Part shown: positions 25,961 to 34,207 of the stretch, in pieces
Layout of the letters: every line of letters starts with the position of its first letter
How positions within the stretch are numbered: the first letter of the stretch is position 1
NCBI GenBank assembly: GCA_002423105.1
Contig: DIUT01000046.1
Span: 146,685 to 210,684 of the forward strand
Origin: Geobacter sp. UBA6151
GTDB taxonomy: Bacteria > Desulfobacterota > Desulfuromonadia > Geobacterales > Pseudopelobacteraceae
Length of the DNA stretch: 64,000 nt
Direction: 5' to 3'
The notes under the pieces: generated by a model
Told to the model about the DNA's origin: nothing
Seen by the model: only the letters and a program-made list of their open reading frames with translations
Databases searched by the model: none
Made by a program: the position numbers and the translations under genes

Positions 25961-26061
25961 CGTACTTCTCCTCTGTGTTTTGTGCGCTGGGGCCGTCGAT
26001 ACGAACACCGGAATAGTCCGGAATCCCTATCCACGTCCCCAACACTGGTTGACAAAAAAAG

Positions 26062-26082
26062 AAAGGGCTTGAAAAGCCCTTT
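26062..26082 (-). terminator. intrinsic terminator between rpsO and pnp
   Basis: AAAGGGCTT and AAGCCCTTT form a 9-bp stem with a GAA loop, followed on the minus strand by a long T run. It would let rpsO be made without pnp. Confidence 0.8.
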
Positions 26083-26098
26083 TGCAAAACTTAAACAA

Positions 26099-26137
26099 GG
26101 GCACTGCCAGAGGCGCTTGCCACCTGAAACAGTGCCC
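26099..26137 (-). other. long hairpin 3' of rpsO
   Basis: GGGCACTG and CAGTGCCC pair across a 23-base loop, just after the rpsO stop. In other bacteria the rpsO-pnp spacer holds an RNase III-cut hairpin through which PNPase controls its own message; this one is in the right place. Confidence 0.45.
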
Positions 26138-26145
26138 GATTCCTG

Positions 26146-26412
26146 CTACCTGCGGATGCCGAGACGCTCAATCAGTTTCTTGTAGCGGCCAAGGTCCCGT
26201 GATTTCAGATAATCAAGCAAGCGACGCCGTTGTCCTACCAGCTTGAGAAGACCGCGACGGCTGTGGTGATCCTTCTTGTGCACCTTGAAGTGCTCAGTCA
26301 GATAGGTAATCCGCTCGGTAAGGATTGCCACCTGAACTTCAGGAGATCCGGTATCGCCATCATGGGCTTTGAAATTGTTGATAATTTCCTGCTTTTTCTC
26401 GGTTGCCAGCAC
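26146..26412 (-). CDS. rpsO: 30S ribosomal protein S15
   Basis: Binds 16S rRNA helices 20-22 and starts platform assembly. The 88-residue protein has the signature HDGDTGSPEVQVAILTERI and the HSRRGLLKLVGQRRRLLDYL segment. I chose the GTG at 26412, because GGAGG lies 8 bases upstream and homologues start M-L-A-T-E-K-K; an ATG at 26457 would add 15 unmatched residues. Confidence 0.95.
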   Translation of the reverse strand: MLATEKKQEIINNFKAHDGDTGSPEVQVAILTERITYLTEHFKVHKKDHHSRRGLLKLVGQRRRLLDYLKSRDLGRYKKLIERLGIRR

Positions 26413-26522
26413 CGTTTGTACCTCCGCCTTTGGGATCTGGATTTGGTGTCGAAACACACGTAATATAGTGAAAGGAATGTATGTTTAGCACATTCACCCC
26501 CTACTGTAAAGAACTTATCTTA
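26413..26522 (-). promoter_or_regulatory. rpsO upstream region
   Basis: About 110 AT-rich bases between the 182-bp element and rpsO must hold the rpsO-pnp promoter. TTTACA with TAAACA 17 bases further, and a TATATT nearer to the gene, are weak candidates. Confidence 0.3.
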
Positions 26523-26704
26523 GGCACTCGGCAACAAATAAACATACCAACTTGCATCTCATCTTCGGGCCATATTTCGCCGTGCCTCAATCACAAAATC
26601 CTCGACGTAGAACAACTACGTCTGTGGTTTTGCTAAAATACAGCACAGCAAAATCTGACCCAAATCTGAGCGCTATTTGGCACATTTATTTATTGCCGAG
26701 TGCC
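26523..26704. mobile_element. 182-bp MITE-like element
   Basis: The ends are inverted repeats matching at 19 of 20 positions (GGCACTCGGCAAC… at 26523-26542 and its complement at 26685-26704). TTA stands on both sides (26520-26522 and 26705-26707) as a 3-bp target duplication; the right TTA is also the truB stop codon. The interior has no ORF but holds a perfect 7-bp hairpin GACGTAG-aacaa-CTACGTC (26604-26622). No transposase is present, so it would move in trans. Confidence 0.75.
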
Positions 26705-27574
26705 TTAATGAAATACCCGTTGCAGCATCATCCGCCCATCCGGCTTGCGTTGCGCCACAGCACGCAGGCGCTGTTCATAGCTGAGACGGCAGATTTCCAC
26801 ATCAACCGGCAGTTCCGGGGTTATGCCATGGGAGACTTTTATCGTCTGTTCATGGGTCAGTACGATTTCCGGAAGGTGTGTGAGCGCCGCCAGCGGACCT
26901 ATAAACTGACCTTGCAACTCTCCATGTTCAGCACAGTGTTCAAGCTGCTCCAAGGTTATGGCGTCGGCAATCCTGAACGGGCCGCTGACGGTCCGGCGCA
27001 GGCTGCTCAGGCAGGCACCGCAGCCGAGCAAACGGCCAAGATCGTCGGCCAAAGTACGTACGTAGGTGCCACGGGAGCAGCGCACTCGAACGGTAAGGGC
27101 AGGGAAGTCACAGGCCAGCAACTTAAAGGTGTGAATAGTCACCTGGCGTGGCTGCCGTTCCACCTCAACACCTTGTCTGGCCAGTTTGTACAGCGGCTGA
27201 CCGCCCTGCTTGATTGCCGAGTACATGGGAGGAATCTGGCTGATGGTTCCGGTGAGGGTGGCCATGCTTTCCTGCAGGGATGAAGCAGTAACTGTGGACC
27301 AATCCGCTTCCTGCAGTACGGCGCCGGTGTAATCAAGAGTGTCGGTGACGGTGCCCAGCAGTATAATCGCTTCGTACTCCTTTTCTCCTTCATCGAGAAA
27401 CGGAATCGCCTTGGTTCCTTCACCAACAGCTACCGGTAGTACTCCGGTGGCAAAAGGATCCAGCGTGCCGGTGTGTCCTGCCTTGCGGGTCTTCAGTATC
27501 CGTCTGACCCTGCTTACCACGTCATGGGAGGTGATACCAGCTGGCTTATCAATAATCAGGAAGCCGTCTACCAC
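26705..27574 (-). CDS. truB: tRNA pseudouridine-55 synthase
   Basis: Makes pseudouridine 55 in the T-loop of tRNAs. The 289-residue protein has the catalytic Asp39 in GHTGTLDPFATGVLPV, the KEYEAIILLG strand and the CSRGTYVRTLADDLG motif, with a short C-terminal PUA-like part. It starts with GTG at 27574, overlapping the nrnA stop by 7 bases. Its stop codon coincides with the edge of the MITE-like element, so the C-terminus may have been altered slightly by the insertion. Confidence 0.95.
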   Translation of the reverse strand: MVDGFLIIDKPAGITSHDVVSRVRRILKTRKAGHTGTLDPFATGVLPVAVGEGTKAIPFLDEGEKEYEAIILLGTVTDTLDYTGAVLQEADWSTVTASSLQESMATLTGTISQIPPMYSAIKQGGQPLYKLARQGVEVERQPRQVTIHTFKLLACDFPALTVRVRCSRGTYVRTLADDLGRLLGCGACLSSLRRTVSGPFRIADAITLEQLEHCAEHGELQGQFIGPLAALTHLPEIVLTHEQTIKVSHGITPELPVDVEICRLSYEQRLRAVAQRKPDGRMMLQRVFH

Positions 27575-28533
27575 CGGATCGCTTCGACCGCGCCGTAGAC
27601 GATCCGTTTGACCTCATCCAGGTCGCCGTCCACAATGCCGCCGGCGGCGTTATGGTGTCCGCCTCCACCAAAAGCCTGGGCAATGGCAGCAACATTGACC
27701 GCTCCCTTGGAGCGGAAGCCTACCTTAAAGCGGCGTTCCTCCAGTTGACGGAAGAAAATCGCCACCTCAACTCCTTGCACCGAGCGTGGATAGTTGACAA
27801 ATCCGTCGGTCAACTCGGCATCGGTAGCGGTTGCCGCGTACATATCGGTGGTGACTGTCAGGGAAGCTGCCTGTCCATTCTTGATGAATTCGAGAGTTGG
27901 CAGGGCGCGCACCAGCAACTCCAGCCGTTTCCGCGGCTGGCTTTCGTACAGTTTTTCTGCAATATCCCAGGCGGTAAAACCACCCGCTTCCAGCAGTTCG
28001 CCGGCAGCGCTGAATGCTTCACGATTGGAATTGGAGTAGCGGAATGATCCGGTGTCGGTCAGGATTCCCACATACAAACAGATTGCCGTGGCGCTGTCTG
28101 CAACAAATCCGTAAGCGGAAGCTACACGCCAGACCAGAATGGCCGTGGCCGCAGCCTGAACGTCGATAAGATTGAACGTGCCGAACTCTTCGCAGGTGAG
28201 ATGATGGTCAAGGTTGATGGTGCGGCTGATGCGGGTGAAGGCACAGAACTGTTTTCCGGCTCTCCTGAATTCGCCCACATCCAGTACAAAGGCGAGATCA
28301 AAATCGCGGTCAGGAATGGTGGAACAGACCTGATCGGCCCCCGGCAAAAAACGGTACAGTTCCGGAACCGGGTCCGCCAAGTGCACGACGGCGTCTTTGC
28401 CGATAGCTTTCAAAAAGGCTGCAAGGCCTAGGCTTGAACCAATGGCATCGCCGTCAGGTCCTTCATGGCTTACAATCAATACGCTCCGGCTCTCCCGGAT
28501 AGCGTCAACGATTTTGTGGATTGTTTCCGTCAT
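27568..28533 (-). CDS. nrnA: DHH/DHHA1 bifunctional oligoribonuclease / PAP phosphatase
   Basis: NrnA-type enzyme that degrades nanoRNAs and dephosphorylates 3'-phosphoadenosine 5'-phosphate. The 321-residue protein has DGDAIGSS (motif I), AFVLDVGE (motif II, with Glu where Asp is usual), NLDHHLTCEEFG (motif III), GILTDTGSFRYSN (motif IV) and the DHHA1 GGGHHNAAGG loop. I chose the ATG at 28533, which overlaps rbfA by 29 bases; an upstream extension to 28578 lacks homology. Confidence 0.93.
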   Translation of the reverse strand: MTETIHKIVDAIRESRSVLIVSHEGPDGDAIGSSLGLAAFLKAIGKDAVVHLADPVPELYRFLPGADQVCSTIPDRDFDLAFVLDVGEFRRAGKQFCAFTRISRTINLDHHLTCEEFGTFNLIDVQAAATAILVWRVASAYGFVADSATAICLYVGILTDTGSFRYSNSNREAFSAAGELLEAGGFTAWDIAEKLYESQPRKRLELLVRALPTLEFIKNGQAASLTVTTDMYAATATDAELTDGFVNYPRSVQGVEVAIFFRQLEERRFKVGFRSKGAVNVAAIAQAFGGGGHHNAAGGIVDGDLDEVKRIVYGAVEAIRW

Positions 28534-28873
28534 CTGTCTCGCCCACTTCCCGCAGCAGGGTGTCAATGCGCCGACCATAGTCCTGGGAATGATCGTATTT
28601 AAAGAGGATATCCGGAGTGTAGCGCATTTTCAGTACTTTACCCAATTCATGGCGAATATGTCGGGCTGCGCTGTTCAAGCCCAATTCCGTATTTTTTTGA
28701 GCCTCTTCATCCCCGATTACGGTAAAGAAAATCCGGGCCAGGTGCAGGTCATCGGTTACCTCTACGCCGGTAATGGTGACAAACCCGATGCGCGGGTCGT
28801 TCAGTCCCCTGACCAGAATGGTTGAAACCGTCGCATGGATGGTTTCGGCTACTTTATCTGCTCGTTTATGCAT
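28505..28873 (-). CDS. rbfA: ribosome-binding factor A
   Basis: KH-fold factor for late 30S maturation, acting at the 5' end of 16S rRNA. The 122-residue protein has ILVRGLNDPRIGFVTITGVEV and HIRHELGKVLKMRYTPDILF, the standard core. It follows infB with a 78-base spacer that holds a heptamer-repeat hairpin. Confidence 0.95.
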   Translation of the reverse strand: MHKRADKVAETIHATVSTILVRGLNDPRIGFVTITGVEVTDDLHLARIFFTVIGDEEAQKNTELGLNSAARHIRHELGKVLKMRYTPDILFKYDHSQDYGRRIDTLLREVGETDDGNNPQNR

Positions 28874-28880
28874 AAAACCC

Positions 28881-28950
28881 CAGGGTCCGGGGTCCGGGGT
28901 CCAGGGTCCAGCAGAGGCAAAAACTGGCCTCTGGCCCCTGGCCCCTGGCC
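28881..28950. repeat. heptamer-repeat hairpin between infB and rbfA
   Basis: Four tandem copies of a GGGTCCR heptamer (28886-28914) and four of CTGGCCC/TGGCCTC (28923-28950) face each other as imperfect complements around a short A-rich loop. It can fold into a long hairpin. Heptamer arrays of this kind are intergenic in several bacterial groups. Confidence 0.65.
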
Positions 28951-28951
28951 C

Positions 28952-31744
28952 CTACAGTTTTGCTGCTGTTTTTTCCATTTCAAAGGCCTCAATCACATCG
29001 CCAACCTTGATGTCGTTGTAGTTTTCGAGAGCCATGCCGCATTCGTACCCGGTGGCCACGTCCTTGACATCGTCCTTGAAGCGGCGCAGGGAGGCCAGTT
29101 TGCCCTGGTAAACCACCGCGTTGTCGCGCAACAACCGCACTTGGGCATTGCGGATAATCTTGCCGTCCAGTACGTAACAACCGGCCACGTTGCCTGCCTT
29201 TGGTACGGAAAACACTTCGCGGATCTCGACCCGTCCCAGGTACTTCTCTTTGAACACCGGAGAGAGCAGGCCTTCCATCGCCTTGCGGACATCATCCACG
29301 GCATCGTAGATCACGTTGTAGAGGCGGATATCTACCCCTTCCTTCTCGGCAAGGGACTGTGCCTTAACCTCGGGCCTGATGTTGAAGCCGATGATGATGG
29401 CATTGGAGGCGCTGGCAAGGTTGACGTCGCTTTCGGTGATGGCGCCGACCGCAGTGTGGATGACGTTGAGGCGTACCGCTTCGGTGGACTGTTTGCGCAG
29501 CGAATCGGCAACGGCTTCCACCGAGCCCTGCACGTCTGCCTTGACGATGACGTTCAGATCCTTGACCTCGCCACTCTGGATTCTCTTGTAGAGATCATCC
29601 AGCGACATCTTGGTATGTTTAGCGAGTTCAATCTCCCTGAACTTTATCTGACGTAAGGTTGCGATCTCTCTGGCCTGCTTCTCGTCCTTCATGGCCACAA
29701 ATACATCACCTGCATCAGGTACGCCGGAAAGCCCCACAAGCTCCACCGGCATGGAAGGGCCTGCCTCGACAACCCTCTCGCCAAGGTCGTTCTGCATGGC
29801 GCGGACACGACCGGAATGCACACCAACCACGCAGTAGTCACCCACCTTCAAAGTACCTTCCTGCACAAGCACCGTTGCAACCGGACCACGCCCTTTATCC
29901 AGTTTGCCTTCAACGATAGTACCCTTGGCTTCCTTGTCCGGGTTGGCTTTCAAGTCCATCACGTCAGCCTGTAGCAGCACCATCTCCAGCAGTTCTTCCA
30001 GGTTCATGCGCTGCTTGGCGGAAACCTCTACCATCGTGGTGTCGCCACCCCATTCTTCAGCAACCAGACCGTGCTCGGTCAGTTCCTGCTTGACCCGCTC
30101 CGGCTTTGCATCCGGTTTGTCAATCTTGTTGATAGCCACCAGAATCGGTACGCCGGCGGCTTTCGAGTGGTTAATCGCTTCTTTTGTCTGAGGCATGACG
30201 CCGTCATCAGCAGCCACCACGAGGATAACGATATCAGTTACCTTGGCGCCCCTGGCCCGCATGGCGGTAAAGGCTTCGTGGCCCGGCGTATCCAGGAAGG
30301 TGATCTTGCGACCGTGCAGCTCAACGTCGTAGGCGCCGATATGCTGGGTAATACCACCTGCTTCGCCTTCGATCACGTTTGCCTTGCGGATCGCGTCAAG
30401 AAGCGATGTCTTACCGTGGTCAACGTGGCCCATGATGGTTACCACCGGTGGGCGCTTGATTAACGATTCGGGCGTATCGGGAGTTGATTCAAGAATCTCA
30501 TCCAGGTCAACCGCGACGTTTTCCACTTCATAACCATAATCTGAAGCCAGCAGCACGGCGGCATCATGATCAAGCACATGGTTGATGTTGACCATGGAAC
30601 CCAGCTTCATCATCGCCTTGATCAGGTCGGTGGCCTTGATTCCCATCCGTTTGGCCAGTTCGCCGATGGTAATGGTCTCGGATATTTTGATAATCCGCTT
30701 GATCGCCTTGGGGGTGGTCAGTTCGGTTTTACCAGGCTCAATGCGCTCTTTCCCCCCCTTGCGGCGGGACTTGTGCACCGGATCAAAGAGACGTTCCTCG
30801 CGATCCAGCAAGGTTGTCTTGGTAAACTGTTCCCGTCCTTTACCCTTTGCAGCAGCCCCTTTTTTGGCACGGGCGGCATCACCGGCATCCTTACCAGCCG
30901 GGCCTTTACGGCCTGCCGGGGCTTGCTTGCGCCGTTCTTCGGACTGCAAGGGCATCTCGACAGGAGTCAGTTGAACCGGGCGACTTCCGGCAGGACGTGG
31001 AGCAGCCGCACGGGGTGCGGCGCCGTCACGGGACGGACCTGATGGTCGTGGACCACGATTGTCCGGAGTTCCAGGGGTGCGGGGCCCACGGAAATCACTG
31101 CTGCCAGGCGGACGGGGACCACGGTCCCGGTCTCCGCCTGGGCCAGGACGGCCTGGTTCGCGACGTGCCGGACGGGGTTCGGGTGTCATCGGGATTTCGA
31201 CGCGTCCCAGTATCCGTGCCTGGTTTGCGCTGGCCCGTTCCGGCTGGGCTGCTGTTGTCGCTGTCGGCTTGACTGCCGGAGCTGGTGGTGTGACCTGACG
31301 TGGTTGCTCAACCGCAGATGGCACAATTACTGGCGGAGCCTCCGGCTCAACGATTGGCGTTGCAGGAGTTTCAACAGCAGTTTTAACGATTGCCGGTTCA
31401 GCTTCTTTTTCAAGAACTTTTTTAACATCCGGCTTCTTTTCTGCGGCAGGAACGGCCTTTTCCGGAGCAGGCTCAACGGATGCCGGGGCAGGCGCTGCGA
31501 CAGCTTCAGGTTCTGCAGGCGTTGCGGTGACACGGGCCCGACGACGAACTATGGTTGTCGTGACCCGTACCTCTTCAGGAGCGGTATCGTCAGGCCTGGC
31601 AGCGGTCAGCTTGGCCACCGCTTCGTCATCAACGGTGGATGTGCCTGACTTGACATCAAAGCCCAACTCCTTCAGCCTGGTCAACACCTCTTTCGTTTCG
31701 ATGCCCAGTTTTTCAGCCAGATTGCTTACCCGGGTCTTGCTCAT
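28952..31744 (-). CDS. infB: translation initiation factor IF-2
   Basis: GTPase that brings initiator tRNA to the ribosome. The 930-residue protein has an N-terminal IF2N domain (NLAEKLGIETKEVLTRLKELG), a long Pro/Ala/Arg-rich low-complexity linker (about 75-320), a second IF2N, the G domain (GHVDHGKTSLLD; DTPGHEAF; NKID), and domains II-IV. The linker is rich in RPPGSSDFRGP-like turns and is the main reason for the length. It overlaps the rnpM/L7Ae gene upstream by 4 bases. Confidence 0.97.
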   Translation of the reverse strand: MSKTRVSNLAEKLGIETKEVLTRLKELGFDVKSGTSTVDDEAVAKLTAARPDDTAPEEVRVTTTIVRRRARVTATPAEPEAVAAPAPASVEPAPEKAVPAAEKKPDVKKVLEKEAEPAIVKTAVETPATPIVEPEAPPVIVPSAVEQPRQVTPPAPAVKPTATTAAQPERASANQARILGRVEIPMTPEPRPARREPGRPGPGGDRDRGPRPPGSSDFRGPRTPGTPDNRGPRPSGPSRDGAAPRAAAPRPAGSRPVQLTPVEMPLQSEERRKQAPAGRKGPAGKDAGDAARAKKGAAAKGKGREQFTKTTLLDREERLFDPVHKSRRKGGKERIEPGKTELTTPKAIKRIIKISETITIGELAKRMGIKATDLIKAMMKLGSMVNINHVLDHDAAVLLASDYGYEVENVAVDLDEILESTPDTPESLIKRPPVVTIMGHVDHGKTSLLDAIRKANVIEGEAGGITQHIGAYDVELHGRKITFLDTPGHEAFTAMRARGAKVTDIVILVVAADDGVMPQTKEAINHSKAAGVPILVAINKIDKPDAKPERVKQELTEHGLVAEEWGGDTTMVEVSAKQRMNLEELLEMVLLQADVMDLKANPDKEAKGTIVEGKLDKGRGPVATVLVQEGTLKVGDYCVVGVHSGRVRAMQNDLGERVVEAGPSMPVELVGLSGVPDAGDVFVAMKDEKQAREIATLRQIKFREIELAKHTKMSLDDLYKRIQSGEVKDLNVIVKADVQGSVEAVADSLRKQSTEAVRLNVIHTAVGAITESDVNLASASNAIIIGFNIRPEVKAQSLAEKEGVDIRLYNVIYDAVDDVRKAMEGLLSPVFKEKYLGRVEIREVFSVPKAGNVAGCYVLDGKIIRNAQVRLLRDNAVVYQGKLASLRRFKDDVKDVATGYECGMALENYNDIKVGDVIEAFEMEKTAAKL

Positions 31745-32352
31745 CGACCGCTCTCCTCTTCCAGGTAGTTCCTGTATCGTTCAATTTCCCTGCATAATGA
31801 TTGTGCGAATCCCGATGACAGGATCGCCACCGCGCTCCGGTCCGACTCCTTGCCGGACAACTGCCCCATCAACCCTTTGGATAATACCTGCAGTACCGGT
31901 ACAGCGGCACGTTCGGCAACTCCCCGCAGTTTGTCACCGATTGCCGACGATACATCACCCGCCAGCACCAGTAGTTTTGGCGGTTTTGTTGAGCGCAGGG
32001 TGCGCTCAACTGCTTCTCCGCCGGTAATAATCATGCCAGCCTTGTTTGCCAGTGACAGATAGCCGCCTATGCGCTGCTCCATCATGGCGACAACCAGTTC
32101 CGACAGTTTTTCTGACGGTGGCAACGCTATGGCTCCCTTGTATGCCCGGCTGAACTGGCGGCGTTTTATCGCTTCCCGCAGGCAGTGCGCCGACTGGCAG
32201 GTGTATGCGCCGCGACCGGGAAGTTTCTGGTCCAGGTCAGGGGTTATCGTTCCGTCAGGCGCAGGCACAAAGCGGAGAAACGACTTTTTTTCCCCTTCAC
32301 GGCGACAGGCGATGCAACTGCGTTGCGGCCCTGGTTTCCGCTGGTCAGTCAT
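31741..32352 (-). CDS. RnpM (YlxR)-L7Ae (YlxQ) fusion protein
   Basis: A 203-residue two-domain protein. The first part (about 1-85) is DUF448, with RSCIACRREGEKKSFLRFV and GRGAYTCQSAHCLREAIKRRQF; stand-alone relatives (RnpM) bind the RNase P RNA. The second (about 90-185) is an L7Ae-type RNA-binding domain (GGYLSLANKAGMIITGGEAVERTL; KLLVLAGDVS). In Firmicutes the two are separate neighbouring genes between nusA and infB; here they are one. It overlaps infB as ATGA. Confidence 0.88.
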   Translation of the reverse strand: MTDQRKPGPQRSCIACRREGEKKSFLRFVPAPDGTITPDLDQKLPGRGAYTCQSAHCLREAIKRRQFSRAYKGAIALPPSEKLSELVVAMMEQRIGGYLSLANKAGMIITGGEAVERTLRSTKPPKLLVLAGDVSSAIGDKLRGVAERAAVPVLQVLSKGLMGQLSGKESDRSAVAILSSGFAQSLCREIERYRNYLEEESGR

Positions 32353-32356
32353 TGTG

Positions 32357-33508
32357 TTACGCTCCTGCTTCCTCCCCGGAGGGTTCCGCAGCTTCAGTTA
32401 CTTCTTCCGGCTCCTGCTCTTCCAAAGCTGTGCCGTCAAAGGAGGCAAAAGCTTCAAGATCATCAGCCTCATCGGCCTTGCCTTCTCCCTTGATGTCGAT
32501 ACGGCATCCGGTCAGACGGGCCGCCAGACTTACGTTCTGGCCGCGTTTGCCAATGGCGAGGGAAAGCTGGTCATCGGGAACGATTACCTCAAGGGCGCGC
32601 TGTTCCTCATCCATGAATACCTTGACCACCTGGGCCGGTGACAGGGAGTTGCAGACAAAACGGGCTATATCCGCAGACCAGGGGATGATATCGATTTTCT
32701 CTCCCCGTAATTCGGAGACCACGTTCTGAACTCTGGAACCCCGCATACCCACGCAAGCGCCGACCGGATCGATGTCACGGTCATGGGAGGCTACGGCGAT
32801 TTTGGCACGACTACCGGGATCGCGTACTACGTTGACGATCTCAACCAATCCTTCGCCAATCTCCGGCACTTCCGCTTCAAACAGCTTGGCCAGCATCTGT
32901 GGATGGGTTCTGGAGAGAACGATCTGCGGCCCTTTGGGAGTCATGGCGATATCAGTAATGATCGCTCTGACCCGGTCGCCCGGGCGATATACCTCGCGGG
33001 GCATTTGTTCTTTGGCCGGGAGAATTGACTCGGCCCGGCCGAGATCGATCAGCAGGTCGCCCCGCTCAAAGCGGCGTACCTGGCCGGTAACAATTTCCCA
33101 CTGACGGTCCTTGTATTCATTAAATACGGTTTCTCGCTCAGCTTCACGTACCTTCTGGATGATAACTTGCTTGGCGGTCTGTGCAGCTATCCGGCCAAAG
33201 TCACTTGAATCGATCTTTTCACCTAATTCGTCGCCGATCTCGCATTCAGGGTCCATCTCATGGGCTTCTTCCACCGATATTTCGGTGTAGGAATCCTGAA
33301 CTTCCTCAACGACCCTGACATACTCGAACAGCTCTACTTCACCAGTATCGGCGTTGTAGTGAGCTTCAAGGACACGGGTGTTGCGGTATTTTTTGTTGGC
33401 GGCTGAAAGCACAGCCTGTTCCATCGCCTCGATCACCACCTGACGGTCGATCCCTTTTTCTTTGACGATCTGTTCGATGGCTTGCTTGAGACTGACGTTG
33501 GTATCCAC
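32357..33508 (-). CDS. nusA: transcription termination/antitermination factor NusA
   Basis: Binds RNA polymerase and nascent RNA. The 383-residue protein has the N-terminal RNAP-binding domain, an S1 domain (EIVTGQVRRFERGDLLIDLG), and two KH domains (GACVGMRGSRVQNVVSELRGEKIDI; QLSLAIGKRGQNVSLAARL), then an acidic tail. It lacks the two C-terminal acidic repeats of E. coli NusA, which is normal for many bacteria and is not a truncation. Confidence 0.96.
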   Translation of the reverse strand: MDTNVSLKQAIEQIVKEKGIDRQVVIEAMEQAVLSAANKKYRNTRVLEAHYNADTGEVELFEYVRVVEEVQDSYTEISVEEAHEMDPECEIGDELGEKIDSSDFGRIAAQTAKQVIIQKVREAERETVFNEYKDRQWEIVTGQVRRFERGDLLIDLGRAESILPAKEQMPREVYRPGDRVRAIITDIAMTPKGPQIVLSRTHPQMLAKLFEAEVPEIGEGLVEIVNVVRDPGSRAKIAVASHDRDIDPVGACVGMRGSRVQNVVSELRGEKIDIIPWSADIARFVCNSLSPAQVVKVFMDEEQRALEVIVPDDQLSLAIGKRGQNVSLAARLTGCRIDIKGEGKADEADDLEAFASFDGTALEEQEPEEVTEAAEPSGEEAGA

Positions 33509-33559
33509 GGTAACTATCTCCTTGTCCTGTCGGAGGGAATATGGAAACGCAAAGATGCG

Positions 33560-34039
33560 TTAAAATTCAAATTCGAGATGGGCTTTTACAATTTTTTCCA
33601 GGGGAATATGTGCTGATGGGCCTTCCTTCAGGCGGATGGCGACTACACCTTCCTCAAGTCCTTCTATGGTGCCCAGAAAGGTCTTGCGGGGACTTCCCTT
33701 TTCATCCTTCAGCAGTTCAGCGGTTTTTACTACAGCCAAGCGTCCCTGGAAGCGGATGAAATCGGACTCCTTTTTCAAGGGGCGGTCAAGGCCGGGGGAG
33801 GAGACTTCCAGAGTGTAGCGGTTCTGAATGCAATCTTCCACATCCAGCAGCAGCGACAATTCACGGCTTACGTCGGCGCAGTCATCCATGGTTACGCCGC
33901 CGGTTTTATCAATAAACAGCCGCAAGACAAAACTGCGACCGACTTTTTTGAATTCCAGTTCCACTAGTTCCAGCCCCAGGGAGTCGAGGATCGGTTGAAC
34001 CAGCGCTGTTACCTGCCCATGAATATCGCTATCTGCCAT
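33560..34039 (-). CDS. rimP: ribosome maturation factor RimP
   Basis: Assists 30S assembly. The 159-residue protein has LGLELVELEFKKVGRSFVLRLFID and the DCADVSRELSLLLDVED…LEVSSPGLDRPL signature, then an SH3-like C-terminal domain. I chose the ATG at 34039; the frame is open to 34162 but the extra residues cross a terminator and match nothing. First gene of the rimP-nusA-rnpM/L7Ae-infB-rbfA-nrnA-truB operon. Confidence 0.94.
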   Translation of the reverse strand: MADSDIHGQVTALVQPILDSLGLELVELEFKKVGRSFVLRLFIDKTGGVTMDDCADVSRELSLLLDVEDCIQNRYTLEVSSPGLDRPLKKESDFIRFQGRLAVVKTAELLKDEKGSPRKTFLGTIEGLEEGVVAIRLKEGPSAHIPLEKIVKAHLEFEF

Positions 34040-34060
34040 ACCTGCCCCTGAGCCAATAAA

Positions 34061-34086
34061 AAAGTGGGCCTTTTCAAGCCCACTTT
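34061..34086 (-). terminator. intrinsic terminator upstream of rimP
   Basis: AAAGTGGGC and GCCCACTTT form a 9-bp stem with an 8-base loop and a T run on the minus strand, only 22 bases before the rimP start. It ends the SPOR-gene transcript or acts as an attenuator in the rimP leader; no good promoter is seen between it and rimP. Confidence 0.75.
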
Positions 34087-34207
34087 GTTGAGAACAAACA
34101 AAATGTAGTCTGGCAATAGCATAGCTGGCTGATGCTTGCAAGGAATATTTTGTCCGGAGCACAGCTGTTGCAGGGAACGGCTGCCTGCTGCCGAGGGGGT
34201 GGAGTGG

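Noticed and set aside
30847..31272. Arg/Gly-rich frame opposite infB
   Set aside because: It mirrors the low-complexity linker of IF-2 and has no independent support.
32357..33508. NusA as a truncated gene
   Set aside because: Many bacteria have NusA without the C-terminal acidic repeats; S1 and both KH domains are complete.
34087..34207. tRNA gene in the rimP-SPOR spacer
   Set aside because: No cloverleaf, no T-loop GTTCRANYC; only hairpins of the terminator.
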